IMG/VR virus record: IMGVR_UViG_3300042367_000484
Location: 1 to 48,278 of that record
Length of the DNA stretch: 48,278 nt
Direction: 5' to 3' (one strand)
Source of the DNA: a virus
The stretch's first letter is position 1. Every line of letters starts with the position of its first letter. The notes beneath the pieces were generated by a model. That model was not told where the DNA came from and made no database searches. It saw only the letters and a list, made by a program, of their open reading frames with translations. The position numbers and the translations under genes are program-made. Of this stretch, positions 17,349-25,625 are shown piece by piece.

Positions 17349-18403
17349 ACGTGCTCATCGTTAATTGTTTCTTCGGTGTCATCACCTGCTGCGTTGTCTT
17401 GGTACTCCGACAACTGACTGTAAATAGAATCTAGCATACTCTGGTTAATACCAGCACGAACTGCTGCTAGGCCCTGAAACTTAGTACCATCAGGTAAGGT
17501 ATAGAAGGCCCCACTACGAGTAACTATACCAGTTTTAACAGCCTGACGTACAATATCGCCCACTAGATCCACGCCCGCCAGCAAGTCCCCATTGGGGCCT
17601 GTATAGGGTAATAGTAAATCTAACTCTGCCTCACGAAAGGGGATAGCTACTCTATTCTTAGTGTTCTTGACTGTAATAGTCATGCCAGTTATAACGCCCC
17701 GCTGCTTAAGGGTATCTCCTCGTCCTAGCCGCAGTTGTACGGCAGCATTATAGGCCAGGGCCTTACCACCAGTGGAGCCGACGGGGGCCCCATAACTACC
17801 TACCTTAGTGCGATACTGATTAATCAACACTACGATAGCACCAGTCTTATTAGCAGCATTGACTACTTGGGGTAGTTTCTTACTAAGCAGACGGGCCAAT
17901 TGAGCAACAGTAGCATCAGCAGAGCCCTTCTCCATCTCAACAGCCCCTATCATATTCGCTACTGAATCAATAACGACTATCTTGACTAGACCACTGTCTA
18001 ATAGAGTAATAAGACTATCCATACCCTCCTCTCCTGTATCGGGGCGGAACATGGCTATCTGGTCCATCTTCATACCCATCATCCGAGCATAACCAACCTC
18101 GAATGACTTCTCGTGATCTAACCACGCTGCCATGTATCCCTTAGCCTGTAATAGACTAACGCACTGTTTCATAAGTGTGGTCTTACCTACACTAGTCTCA
18201 CCTGCAATCTCTACTATTTTACCTACGGGCCACCCACCTCCCAATACATAGTCCAATGAGAATATACCACTGGGTATAAAAGTAGTAGGCTCGATAGAAC
18301 TAGTAGAGCCAAGGCCCCCCATGTAATTAGAACACTTTGCTCTAAGCTCAGTATCTAGCTTTCGAGCAAGCTTAAGTTGCTCTGATATCTCATTCTTAGC
18401 CAT
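17345..18403 (-). CDS. recA: RecA recombinase
   Basis: A 352-residue RecA homologue for strand exchange and replication-linked recombination. Walker A is AGETSVGKTT (68-77), Walker B is KIVVIDSVANM, and a VLINQYRTKVGSYG stretch corresponds to the L1/L2 region of bacterial RecA. SGIFSLDYVLGGGWPVGKIVEI is the usual approach to the P-loop. It is closer to bacterial RecA than to UvsX in these motifs. The C-terminal region is short and acidic. A hypothetical gene is coupled downstream. Confidence 0.93.
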   Translation of the reverse strand: MAKNEISEQLKLARKLDTELRAKCSNYMGGLGSTSSIEPTTFIPSGIFSLDYVLGGGWPVGKIVEIAGETSVGKTTLMKQCVSLLQAKGYMAAWLDHEKSFEVGYARMMGMKMDQIAMFRPDTGEEGMDSLITLLDSGLVKIVVIDSVANMIGAVEMEKGSADATVAQLARLLSKKLPQVVNAANKTGAIVVLINQYRTKVGSYGAPVGSTGGKALAYNAAVQLRLGRGDTLKQRGVITGMTITVKNTKNRVAIPFREAELDLLLPYTGPNGDLLAGVDLVGDIVRQAVKTGIVTRSGAFYTLPDGTKFQGLAAVRAGINQSMLDSIYSQLSEYQDNAAGDDTEETINDEHV

Positions 18404-18486
18404 ATTTATATCTCAATAAATTAACACTCCGCTCACGCGCGCTGCAAGACTAATCGTATAGCCAGGGAACGCGCGGGGCTCTATCT

Positions 18487-18981
18487 CTAATTGTGGGCCT
18501 CTACCGTATCTGCAAACAACATAGCATCAAGTGCACGTATCATTGTATGTTTATGCGGCGTGAGTAAACTTGATATAACTATAGTAACCAGAAGGATTAT
18601 AATAGTCTCAAGATAAATACAAGGGCGACGCCGATACCTAGATAAGCTAATGGTCTTATAAATAGGCACGACGTCAGATAATACCATGTCCCCTACCACC
18701 ATGTCTTCTATGCGGCGCAGGAACAGGGCAAGGTTATTCGTCTTATCTATCTTCTGTATATGGATAAGCCTATATACGGCGGGCAAGGATATAATAGGTA
18801 TATCCCTTGCACCATTAGTATCAGTAATAGTAAAGGTAGCGCACTCCTTAGGATTTAGCGCCTCTGTGCTACGGAGGCCTAATACATTGAGTATGTCGTC
18901 CTTTACAAACCAGGGTTGCTTACATTTGATGATTACCCGTATTACGGTACTATTAAAGATGTAAGTTCTTATGTTAGGCAT
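18487..18981 (-). CDS. BRO-N-like protein with C-terminal membrane anchor
   Basis: A 164-residue protein. The first 70 residues follow the Bro-N pattern: a TVIRVIIKCKQPWFVKDDIL strand-turn-helix, a VLGLRST turn and an ISLPAVYRLIH helix, as in phage antirepressors. Instead of a DNA-binding C-terminal domain it has a hydrophobic segment near residues 121-141 (CIYLETIIILLVTIVISSLL), probably one membrane span. A membrane-tethered Bro-N protein is unusual. Confidence 0.55.
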   Translation of the reverse strand: MPNIRTYIFNSTVIRVIIKCKQPWFVKDDILNVLGLRSTEALNPKECATFTITDTNGARDIPIISLPAVYRLIHIQKIDKTNNLALFLRRIEDMVVGDMVLSDVVPIYKTISLSRYRRRPCIYLETIIILLVTIVISSLLTPHKHTMIRALDAMLFADTVEAHN

Positions 18982-19105
18982 GGTTTATTAGATTACAGGT
19001 TATGGAGTGAAGAGCCTACCATTAACCATTATTCTTTATGTGGATAGAATCAAGACTTTATTAAACCACTTGATATCATCGCTGCCGTAAACGGACGGCG
19101 ATTCC

Positions 19106-19633
19106 CTACAGATCAAACGGGGTTTTCCTCATAACGCCGATACATCCTTCCAGCCAGATGCCTAACGTAGAATCGACCATGCGGGCCAACTCAAGAGCTA
19201 CATCTGCAGAGACCCACCTCACACGACTATCATCAGGCTTATACTCATACGTATCCCCATTTCGCCAGTCAGTAAAACGAACATTACTATTATAATGAGT
19301 GGCTACGATACTATTTAAGGAGAATACTGGCTCCTGCCCCTCGTATCTGTAGTATACCTTTTTATCATTGATGTAAGTTAATGTGTAGGTTTCAAAGTCC
19401 ATGTTGCGGATAGATATCAACCACTTCTCGAAATCATCCGTAGGGCAATTATTATCCTCTAGAATTACAGCTAGATTATCTGCTGATACCCATAGTCTAT
19501 TTGACTTCATGAGCTCTGAGTAAATACTACAATCAAGCACCTCCTTTAAGGACACAGCGTCGATATACACATTACTGTTATCAGTTAGTCCGTATACAAC
19601 CCTGTCATTATAAATTGCTTCTAATTCTTCCAT
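19106..19633 (-). CDS. Hypothetical protein with two related WVSAD segments
   Basis: A 175-residue protein that I cannot assign. It contains two similar pieces, RLWVSADNLAVILED (about 46-60) and VRWVSADVALELARM (about 138-152), each followed by a W-containing helix. This suggests an internal duplication of a Bro-N/KilA-type fragment. An AAGGA ribosome-binding site precedes the ATG. The sequence just upstream reads as a transposase scrap in another frame. Confidence 0.6.
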   Translation of the reverse strand: MEELEAIYNDRVVYGLTDNSNVYIDAVSLKEVLDCSIYSELMKSNRLWVSADNLAVILEDNNCPTDDFEKWLISIRNMDFETYTLTYINDKKVYYRYEGQEPVFSLNSIVATHYNSNVRFTDWRNGDTYEYKPDDSRVRWVSADVALELARMVDSTLGIWLEGCIGVMRKTPFDL

Positions 19634-19743
19634 GATGTTCCTTGATATGATAATTTTAATCCAGGGATACCTCGGTCTTCAAACTGAGTTTTCCATTTAT
19701 CAATAAAACTTAGAGAGACATTGAGTATGGGGGCGACCGTTGG
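19621..19743 (-). pseudogene. IS630-type transposase fragment
   Basis: In one minus-strand frame the sequence reads APILNVSLSFIDKWKTQFED and then RGIPGLKLSYQGTSW before a stop. This is the helix-turn-helix pattern of IS630-family transposases (xILxVSxSFxxKWKxxFxxxGIxGLKxxxxG). Only this segment is recognisable, and stops flank it. It is a relic and implies that a transposon was once inserted upstream of the 19106-19633 gene. Confidence 0.45.
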
Positions 19744-19853
19744 TTAAGATACAAGATTTTTGAGCCACCAGCTTGAAAATCCTGCAGCTGCTTGGTCAAA
19801 CAGGCCGCTAAACCCCTTACCTTGTCTATACACATTTATTCAGCCAACCCTAC

Positions 19854-20675
19854 TTAAATCTCTGCAAAAATTGCCCCTCGTCGAATTAAATCCTGTTTTT
19901 GTTCAGGGGTGATACCCGTTGCATCGGGAAAAATAGCGTTTTTAACGTCAGCCCTTCTCAGGTTAGCCCTTCTCAGGTTAGCCTCTCTCAGGATAACCCC
20001 ACTCAGAATAGCCCCACTCAGAATAGCCCCACTCAGGTTAGCCTCTCTCAGGTAAGTCCCCCTTAGGAAAGCCCCTTTCAGGTTAGCCCTTCTCAGGTTA
20101 GCCTCTCTCAGGATAGCCCCACTCAGGTCAGCCCCACTCAGATCAGCCCCACTCAGGCAAGCCCCACTCAGGTCAGCCTCACTCAGATCAGCCCCACTCA
20201 GATCAGCCCCACTCAGGCAAGCCCCACTCAGGTCAGCCTCACTCAGATCAGCCCCACTCAGAATAGCCCCACTCAGAATAGCCCCACTCAGAATAGCCCC
20301 ACTCAGGTTAGCCTCTCTCAGGTAAGTCCCCCTTAGGAAAGCCCCTTTCAGGTCAGCCTCACTCAGGTAAGCCCCACTCAGGTTAACCTTACTCAGGTTA
20401 GCTTCACTCAGGTCAGCCCCACTCAGGTCAGCCCCACTCAGATCAGCCCCACTCAAATTAACTTGTTGTAGAGTTGTTTTATCTATCGTTCCTTCTCGAA
20501 TTGCCTTAATTAATTCGACTTTTTCAATAACTTTTGCATCTGTAGTGAACTCGACTCCTGATTTAAGTTCATTGAGGAGGGCCTGCAATTCCCCTGATTG
20601 ATGTAAATCTGTTAGGTGCTGGAATCCATCTTCTGAACCTTCTAAAAATAACCGAATACTGCCTTTAAGTTTCAT
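19854..20675 (-). CDS. Pentapeptide-repeat protein A
   Basis: A 273-residue protein. Residues 1-70 form a helical cap (GSIRLFLEGSEDGFQHLTDL and a TTDAKVIEKVELIKAI region). Then come about 33 tandem pentapeptides of A(D/N)LSG type (about 71-243), which fold as a right-handed quadrilateral beta helix. The C-terminal cap is GITPEQKQDLIRRGAIF. A close paralogue lies at 40238-41062 with the same caps. The DNA contains long internal duplications (20131-20202 repeated at 20191-20262), so repeat number probably changes by recombination or slippage. Function is unknown; such proteins are common in cyanobacteria. Confidence 0.85.
   Translation of the reverse strand: MKLKGSIRLFLEGSEDGFQHLTDLHQSGELQALLNELKSGVEFTTDAKVIEKVELIKAIREGTIDKTTLQQVNLSGADLSGADLSGADLSEANLSKVNLSGAYLSEADLKGAFLRGTYLREANLSGAILSGAILSGAILSGADLSEADLSGACLSGADLSGADLSEADLSGACLSGADLSGADLSGAILREANLRRANLKGAFLRGTYLREANLSGAILSGAILSGVILREANLRRANLRRADVKNAIFPDATGITPEQKQDLIRRGAIFAEI
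20131..20352 (-). repeat. Long internal duplications inside the pentapeptide gene
   Basis: A 72-base stretch at 20131-20202 recurs identically at 20191-20262 (60-base period, four pentapeptides). A second stretch of about 50 bases beginning at 20030 recurs near 20302. These are in-frame coding repeats, not a CRISPR array. Confidence 0.8.
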
Positions 20676-20787
20676 AATAGGTTTGATTGTATCGCCTTCT
20701 GTTTGTATATTTGGTTTGACCAGTTTAGCATTCTTGAAAAATTCATCATCTAGGGGAGGAATATCTAGACGGTGCTGCTCCTGTTTC

Positions 20788-20807
20788 TAGCCCAGCTCGA
20801 GCTGGGC
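20788..20807. other. 20-bp perfect palindrome in the leader of the pentapeptide gene
   Basis: AGCCCAGCTCGAGCTGGGCT is a perfect palindrome about 115 bases upstream of the pentapeptide start. No T-run follows on either strand, so it is not a standard terminator; operator or transcript-end hairpin are options. The rest of 20676-20826 shows nothing else. Confidence 0.5.
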
Positions 20808-20826
20808 TCAATTAATTAACCTTACC

Positions 20827-20859
20827 TTGGCTTCTATAGGGCAGCGAGGCGCTACTCTA
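20827..20859 (-). repeat. Direct repeat copy A: duplicated 3' end of the 21306-21707 gene
   Basis: This copies 21299-21331: 27 identical bases, one mismatch, then five more. Copy B contains the RLAAL-stop end of the 21306-21707 gene. Copies A and B flank the 20857-21258 gene and its upstream terminator. Confidence 0.75.
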
Positions 20860-21258
20860 GGTGTTAGTTAGTAACTTTAAAGCTAGGTGAATGTTATTGT
20901 CATCTTCTTCAGACCACTCTCCTCCAGACGTCTGGCGGGCCTCCTTTAGCTTTCGTCCGCAGTAACAACAGTAAATCATACCGTTCTCTGAAGGGGTGCC
21001 GTTGTTAACGACAAACTGGTTGGCACATGAGGTATTCCAAGCCCCTTCTTCCTCCCAAGTCGTCCCCTCTTCCTCCCAAGTCCAAGTACAATAAGGCACT
21101 TCTTTCTCAAACTCTATAGCTTCTTCTACTGTCTTAAAGGGTCCGTGGAAGATGACCGTATCTTTTTCTGCCTCGGACTTATCGGACTCTGTTAGTAGTT
21201 GAATATTAAATCTGTTGAGGTACTCTGTTGTGTACCAGTGTGGTTGGTCGTTAATCAT
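20857..21258 (-). CDS. Inserted small protein with zinc-ribbon motif
   Basis: A 133-residue hypothetical protein. A WNTSCANQF segment (about 78-86) and an YCCYCGRKL segment (about 97-105) together look like a small zinc ribbon of a type seen in many phage proteins. An EEEGTTWEEEG tandem lies near residues 62-72. It is flanked by a direct repeat of its upstream neighbour's 3' end, so it looks like an inserted cassette. The ATG lies just after a terminator hairpin and its T-run. Confidence 0.65.
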   Translation of the reverse strand: MINDQPHWYTTEYLNRFNIQLLTESDKSEAEKDTVIFHGPFKTVEEAIEFEKEVPYCTWTWEEEGTTWEEEGAWNTSCANQFVVNNGTPSENGMIYCCYCGRKLKEARQTSGGEWSEEDDNNIHLALKLLTNT

Positions 21259-21259
21259 C

Positions 21260-21279
21260 AGAAAAATGGGGCTGAAACC
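21260..21279 (-). terminator. Terminator between the 21306 gene and the inserted gene
   Basis: On the minus strand ATGGGG and CCCCAT arms enclose a TTTCAG loop, followed by TTTTTC and, a few bases later, the ATG at 21258. Confidence 0.75.
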
Positions 21280-21298
21280 CCATCCTTTAGCTATTACT

Positions 21299-21331
21299 TT
21301 GGCTTCTATAGGGCAGCGAGGCGCTGCTCTA
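21299..21331 (-). repeat. Direct repeat copy B (3' end of the 21306-21707 gene)
   Basis: This is the native copy: it includes the last codons and stop of the 21306-21707 gene. The distance to copy A at 20827 is 472 bases. Confidence 0.75.
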
Positions 21332-21707
21332 ATTCTTCGATACTCTCTTCAGCGAGGAGATCATTCTTCTTACGCTCAATGAGAGCCAGTAAGTTCTGCC
21401 GATTCTCTTCTCTAGCGAGGGCCTGCTTAGTGGCCTCAGCACGATTCTTAACATGAGCAATGACAAATTTGACTATGTCGAGCTTTCTTTGTAAGATAAT
21501 AATCTCGTTGTTATCATCGACGAAGTCTACGCCACCGCAGGCTATGATACGCTTGTTAAGCTCAATAGCAACATTATTAAGAGAGGGTGTATTGGTTGAT
21601 TTAGACCTGAGGTTAAGACAGAATAAATCTTCAAGCGTGAGGTCACCGCTAACAGAGGGAAAGCGGTACCGACCAACGAGAGCACCAATAATGATATTGA
21701 GTTCCAT
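21306..21707 (-). CDS. Conserved phage-type hypothetical, helical
   Basis: A 133-residue protein. The N-terminal part (LTLEDLFCLNLRSKS, then SLNNVAIELNKRI) and a long helical or coiled-coil C-terminus (KLDIVKFVIAHVKNRAEATK onward) match a small protein frequent in tailed phages. I know no function for it. It follows the large 21715-23745 gene by seven bases and is probably cotranscribed. Its 3' end is the target of the duplication described at 20827. Confidence 0.7.
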   Translation of the reverse strand: MELNIIIGALVGRYRFPSVSGDLTLEDLFCLNLRSKSTNTPSLNNVAIELNKRIIACGGVDFVDDNNEIIILQRKLDIVKFVIAHVKNRAEATKQALAREENRQNLLALIERKKNDLLAEESIEELEQRLAAL

Positions 21708-21714
21708 AGTTCCT

Positions 21715-23745
21715 CTAGAATGTGACTTTGAAAATACGTTTACGTGTGGGGCTATCCCCCCCCACGCGGCATGTGAAACTAGCGCGAGTGGTGCTAGAGA
21801 AGCCTAGGCCAGCAAGTCCATTAGGAGTACTGTTGACTGGTACCATGCTACCTAGTAACTCGAACACGCGCTTGTGATCTCGTAGTAGATCAGCGCGAAT
21901 AAACTCATTAAAGAAGGGGCGGATGGGCCCCTCGGGTACAGCCTTATCTAAGAAGATAAAGAAGTGTAAGTTACCGCGCTGTGTATCCCCCCAGTGATTA
22001 GGGCTGGTAGTAATGAGACGGACCTTCTGCCACTGATTAGTGCCCATACCCCACGTAGTAAGAGAGCGGCTTGTAGCACTAGATGGTTTAAGTAAGTCAC
22101 TATCTGTATCTAATTTTAGCACACCATTAACCATACTGAAGCGGGCTACGTTTACAGTTTTTCCAGTAGGCATCAGGGTTTTATACGTGAAGGTGTAGAA
22201 CTGGCCCCCCTCTGTCTCGATGTCTACCTGGAAGCCGATATCAACGCTACTACGTCTATTAAATTGATTAACAGACAATAGATACTTAGCATTAGGTGCC
22301 TTATTGGCAAATGCTATATTCTCAACGGGGGTATTAGTTAGAGAAGAAGTACTGGCGTTAGCATCTACATCGAGCTCACCGCCACAGGCCTTCTTACTTC
22401 CATAGTAGATTCTATTGCCGTTCCACTCGAGATGAAGGTCTAAGTCATCAGTATTATACCACATCAACCGGCAGCACAGAGCCCCATCTACCTTACCGCC
22501 AGCAGCCTTGACACGCTGACGACTACTATCAGCTAACTGATTATTGTAGCTCCAGCCCATACTATTAGGCCACTGGAAGAAGTTAGGGGTATCCGTATCT
22601 ACAGGAGCTGTCATAGTAACTAAATTATTTATCAGCTTATCTTCAAATAGGATCTCCATAGATGTGGTATGGGGCACTACGCTGCTAAGGAACTCGCTGA
22701 AGCTAATATCTTGCTGAGTAGTACGCGGGTTAGCCACTACAAGCATATTGTCGAAGAAGTCAGTCTCGTATATTCTTTTTGGTAGTCTATCAACATATAA
22801 CCACTGGTCAATAGGGACATCATCGATAGTAGCCTGACGACGCTCTAGACTAGACTGACTGAAGCCCATAGCGAGAAAGTCAGCCCGGGCTCTAGCCTTC
22901 ATATTCTCAGTAACGATGGCAGTAGGACGACGATAGTTCTCGGGGGCCACCTTACTCTCATAAGATGTAACAGCCTTATCTAGATCGCGGCCCTCACTAA
23001 TATCAGTCAGCAGAGTACCGATGACTGTATTGCGGATATGGCTAAATTTAGCAGACATTACCCAGCAGAAGGTTTTATGCTGCTCCTCTTTAGGATTACG
23101 TAGATGATTCTGACGATTGGCCTCTTGCAGGGCTAGAAACTTAGTTAACAGGGGCTTAAACTCAGTACCGCGATAGAGAGCACCTTGATTGATGAGTTCG
23201 AGGACAGTATTCACTGAGTCAATAGAGATCATTTCTAGATCTCTCTTGAGGCCCGCCGCCCTATTACGGGCATCACTCTGACTACCATTTACATCACTGG
23301 AAGCATAGGCTGTAGGAAACTTATAGTATAGATGGTGCCACTTAATAGTGCTGCCGTCCTCTAGACGCTGCAAGTCACTTGCGTGCCCTACGGTCAATTC
23401 ACTACGGTCTAATAAGAACGTGTCTCGAATGCTGGCTCCTGTCACTAGAGCATTGAGCTTATCAACTACTCCCTGTAAGTAACCTGGTACAGTTACATTC
23501 CACATACTGATGAGATTATAATTCTCATCTGGTTTAACGAGACCCCCCGCCTTCTTAATGAATTGTCGACAGGCCATACAGTTATGCGCCTGTCGCTCGT
23601 GTGGGGGGAAGGCATCGAGGTAGGTCTGCCAGAGTACATCTCCTGGTACGTCGACAATAAATAAGGGCTGCTTATCCTTACACATATTGTCTAGCTGTTT
23701 AACGCATGCAGCCTGGATATCACGGAAATCAATTGTAGTAATCAT
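21715..23745 (-). CDS. Large conserved phage protein
   Basis: A 676-residue protein. Near the N-terminus CMACRQFIKKAGG (about 76-88) gives a C-x2-C pair. A helical middle includes YESKVAPENYRRPTAIVTENM. Near residue 450 LDLHLEWNGNRIYYGSK, then GGELDVDANAS and PVENIAFA, form a beta-sandwich module resembling DUF2135-like domains. I recall such proteins from tailed phages but not a function. I chose ATG at 23745 (MITTIDFRDIQ); a longer frame to 23805 would run into the transposon end. A terminator hairpin lies immediately before the start. Confidence 0.7.
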   Translation of the reverse strand: MITTIDFRDIQAACVKQLDNMCKDKQPLFIVDVPGDVLWQTYLDAFPPHERQAHNCMACRQFIKKAGGLVKPDENYNLISMWNVTVPGYLQGVVDKLNALVTGASIRDTFLLDRSELTVGHASDLQRLEDGSTIKWHHLYYKFPTAYASSDVNGSQSDARNRAAGLKRDLEMISIDSVNTVLELINQGALYRGTEFKPLLTKFLALQEANRQNHLRNPKEEQHKTFCWVMSAKFSHIRNTVIGTLLTDISEGRDLDKAVTSYESKVAPENYRRPTAIVTENMKARARADFLAMGFSQSSLERRQATIDDVPIDQWLYVDRLPKRIYETDFFDNMLVVANPRTTQQDISFSEFLSSVVPHTTSMEILFEDKLINNLVTMTAPVDTDTPNFFQWPNSMGWSYNNQLADSSRQRVKAAGGKVDGALCCRLMWYNTDDLDLHLEWNGNRIYYGSKKACGGELDVDANASTSSLTNTPVENIAFANKAPNAKYLLSVNQFNRRSSVDIGFQVDIETEGGQFYTFTYKTLMPTGKTVNVARFSMVNGVLKLDTDSDLLKPSSATSRSLTTWGMGTNQWQKVRLITTSPNHWGDTQRGNLHFFIFLDKAVPEGPIRPFFNEFIRADLLRDHKRVFELLGSMVPVNSTPNGLAGLGFSSTTRASFTCRVGGDSPTRKRIFKVTF

Positions 23746-23768
23746 AAAAATACGGGGTCCACCCCCGT
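23746..23768 (-). terminator. Terminator flush with the start of the large phage gene
   Basis: ACGGGG and CCCCGT arms (23763-23768 with 23752-23757) with a 5-base loop are followed on the minus strand by ATTTTT and the ATG at 23745. It would end transcripts coming from the IS607-type element. Confidence 0.75.
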
Positions 23769-23784
23769 TGTTATAGTTTCCACT

Positions 23785-23881
23785 TGCAACATTTAACCTA
23801 AACAAAGTTGAGTATCGCTACTCAAACCTTGAAAAAGTACGGCATCATCTCGAAAGATAACGGCTGTTGCCTGCAAAGCAC
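23785..23881 (-). ncRNA. Likely right-end guide RNA (reRNA) scaffold of tnpB
   Basis: TnpB guide RNAs cover the 3' end of tnpB and extend past the element end, with the guide read from flanking DNA. Here an ATCT-TTCG-AGAT hairpin and a 7-bp TTGAGTA/TACTCAA hairpin sit inside the last coding part. The guide would begin after 23785 (minus strand AGTGGAAACTATAACAACGG). The structure is supported by hairpins at equivalent places in the solo copy. Confidence 0.55.
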
Positions 23882-24926
23882 GAAACATAATATTTCGTGC
23901 GCCGTGCCAATCTCGTGGCGCTTGATATCCACAATGAGGACACTTAAAGACCTTGGAACCACCCAGTTTTTCGTGAATATGCCCGCACTCGGGACAGGTT
24001 TTGGATGTATAGGACTCGTTGCAACGAATCACTAAAACACCATGCCTATCTGCTGTTTGCTGTAAGTGTTGAGCGAATCGGTAGTGACTCCATGTTAGGA
24101 GATTCCGTGCCGACTTCTTGTTGAGCTTCCGGGTGGATTTTGAGACCATTTGGCCCGTCTCAAAAGTGGGCAAAAAGATAAGCTTGTAATGCTGAACCAA
24201 AAACGACGCAGTTTTAGCGTGAAGGTCTTTGATTAAGTTTTTAATCCGACCCCGAAGCTGACTAGCGGCCCGACGCATTTTGTAACGCTGACGTTTTGAT
24301 TTAGACGTGCTAATCCGAGAGCAGAGTTGGTCGAGATGCAGGCAAAGACGATGTATTGCTCCGATGTCTTTCCCGCCAACTTCTAAAACAGTTTCTCCGT
24401 CATAACCAGTTAAAAAGGTTCTTACTCCTGGGTCTAGAGCAATAACTCGATTTTCACTGGTCAACTCAATTGGTTTTAACACAGGAAAGCAGGCAAACCA
24501 TTGCCGCCGAGTGTAAACCAACTGAGTGCCATAATCGCAATGAGAAGGAATTTCTTGGGGGGACGTAAAAGATAATCCTTTGGTAAGTAAAGGATACCAC
24601 GTCCCCTTTTTGAAATTTCCCGCCTTGAATTTGATGACTTGCGACGTTGCTCGGCATGACTTTAAGTGAGCGGAACCCTTGTTAGCAATAGCCTGTCGAT
24701 GCGCGTCACAAGCATCCGCAACGGCTTCTTGTAACTGGTGTCCGGGTAAGGTTTTAACCCATTCGGGCTTGGCTAAATCCCGAAGCTCGGCTTGCATATC
24801 ATAGATATTAGGTTTGGCACCTTGGCAAAGTAAATTAATCGTTTGGTTGTAGATCCATCGATAAGCTGCCAACCATTGTTTCCAGACTTGATGCAACTCC
24901 CTAGATGGAAAGACCCTGATCTTCAA
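23793..24926 (-). CDS. tnpB: TnpB RNA-guided nuclease
   Basis: About 377 residues. RuvC-I is VIALDPGVRTF (D165), RuvC-II is LIFLPTFETGQM (E256), and the zinc finger is CPECGHIH...CPHCGYQ (C311, C314, C329, C332). RuvC-III is RDWHGARN (D339). The first recognisable family sequence is VLKIRVFPSRELHQVWKQWL. No ATG is placed correctly, so I take TTG at 24926, which overlaps tnpA by 26 bases. The frame stays open further upstream through most of tnpA, but that part is not TnpB. The enzyme should cut DNA with a right-end RNA guide and promote element retention. Confidence 0.85.
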   Translation of the reverse strand: MKIRVFPSRELHQVWKQWLAAYRWIYNQTINLLCQGAKPNIYDMQAELRDLAKPEWVKTLPGHQLQEAVADACDAHRQAIANKGSAHLKSCRATSQVIKFKAGNFKKGTWYPLLTKGLSFTSPQEIPSHCDYGTQLVYTRRQWFACFPVLKPIELTSENRVIALDPGVRTFLTGYDGETVLEVGGKDIGAIHRLCLHLDQLCSRISTSKSKRQRYKMRRAASQLRGRIKNLIKDLHAKTASFLVQHYKLIFLPTFETGQMVSKSTRKLNKKSARNLLTWSHYRFAQHLQQTADRHGVLVIRCNESYTSKTCPECGHIHEKLGGSKVFKCPHCGYQAPRDWHGARNIMFRALQATAVIFRDDAVLFQGLSSDTQLCLG

Positions 24927-25527
24927 GACACTGTTGGGTTTTTCCTTCTTCGACTTGTTGCGGGGATTCTTCTTGAAGGGCTTTTTCGGTTTGCTTTTGG
25001 TATTTTCGCAATCCGTAAAGCCTAGTAGAGAAACAGTGGAGGATGGACAGAATATCTTGAACGAGTTCTTCGTGGGGAGAGAGTTTAGATTCATTGAGAA
25101 CCACGAGTTTGCACTCACTCTGCTGACAAATCCACTCAATAAGTGGGAACCCAAATCGAGCGAGTCTGTCAGGGTAGGCAACGGCAAGCAAGCCGACATC
25201 TCTTTGATATATTCGCTCCAAAATAGAGAGGAACCGCTTCCGTTTAAAATTGAGTCCGCTTCCAATTTCTGTGATAATTTCAGCCCGAGGATACTTTGAG
25301 CGTAGAAATTCAGCTTGTCTTTCGAGGTCGTCTTTTTGTCCGTGGGTGGAAACCCTTGCGTAACAGACAATGGACTTACCTTCCGACTCGTACTCTTCAA
25401 TGCAGTAACGGCGTTGCCCTCCGGGTGTTCGGATGCTTTTGACTTTTCCTTCAGCTTCCCACCTTCTGAGGGAGGAGACGCTGACCCCGAGGTTTTGGGC
25501 GGCCTCTTTCGGTGTGACATACTTCAT
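24901..25527 (-). CDS. tnpA: IS607-type serine recombinase TnpA
   Basis: A 208-residue transposase. A MerR-like helix-turn-helix (VTPKEAAQNLGVSVSSLRRW, residues 4-23) is followed by a resolvase catalytic domain with YARVSTHGQKDDLERQ (nucleophile S60) and PDRLARFGFPLIEW with the conserved arginines. The order, DNA-binding domain before catalytic domain, is typical of IS607. A C-terminal Gln/Glu-rich stretch extends past the usual end. It appears complete. Confidence 0.9.
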   Translation of the reverse strand: MKYVTPKEAAQNLGVSVSSLRRWEAEGKVKSIRTPGGQRRYCIEEYESEGKSIVCYARVSTHGQKDDLERQAEFLRSKYPRAEIITEIGSGLNFKRKRFLSILERIYQRDVGLLAVAYPDRLARFGFPLIEWICQQSECKLVVLNESKLSPHEELVQDILSILHCFSTRLYGLRKYQKQTEKALQEESPQQVEEGKTQQCLEDQGLSI

Positions 25528-25625
25528 TTGTGGTTAAAAGTTTGTATCTGACTATAGTGTAACACACTTAGCGACTTTTGGGGATGTTTAAGTAGAAAAA
25601 AGACTACTAGGAATGAGTCTCGCCG

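Larger units (their letters stand above)
23785..25600 (-). mobile_element. IS607-type element (tnpA plus tnpB)
   Basis: A serine-recombinase tnpA overlaps tnpB on the minus strand. The right end is placed at 23785 because a second, solo copy of the tnpB end (31963-32059) is alignable base for base up to this point and diverges beyond it. The left end is uncertain, between the tnpA start at 25527 and about 25600, where CTAG-rich phage-like sequence resumes. The element lies between a minus-strand phage gene and a plus-strand one, in what was probably an intergenic region. Confidence 0.75.

Noticed and set aside
19950-20470. CRISPR-like or noncoding tandem repeat
   Set aside because: The 15-base periodicity encodes in-frame pentapeptides with proper protein caps on both sides.
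23793-25520. One 575-residue protein over the whole IS607 region
   Set aside because: Only the part from about 24926 onward is TnpB. The upstream third is another frame of tnpA with low-complexity Ser/Lys/Pro composition.
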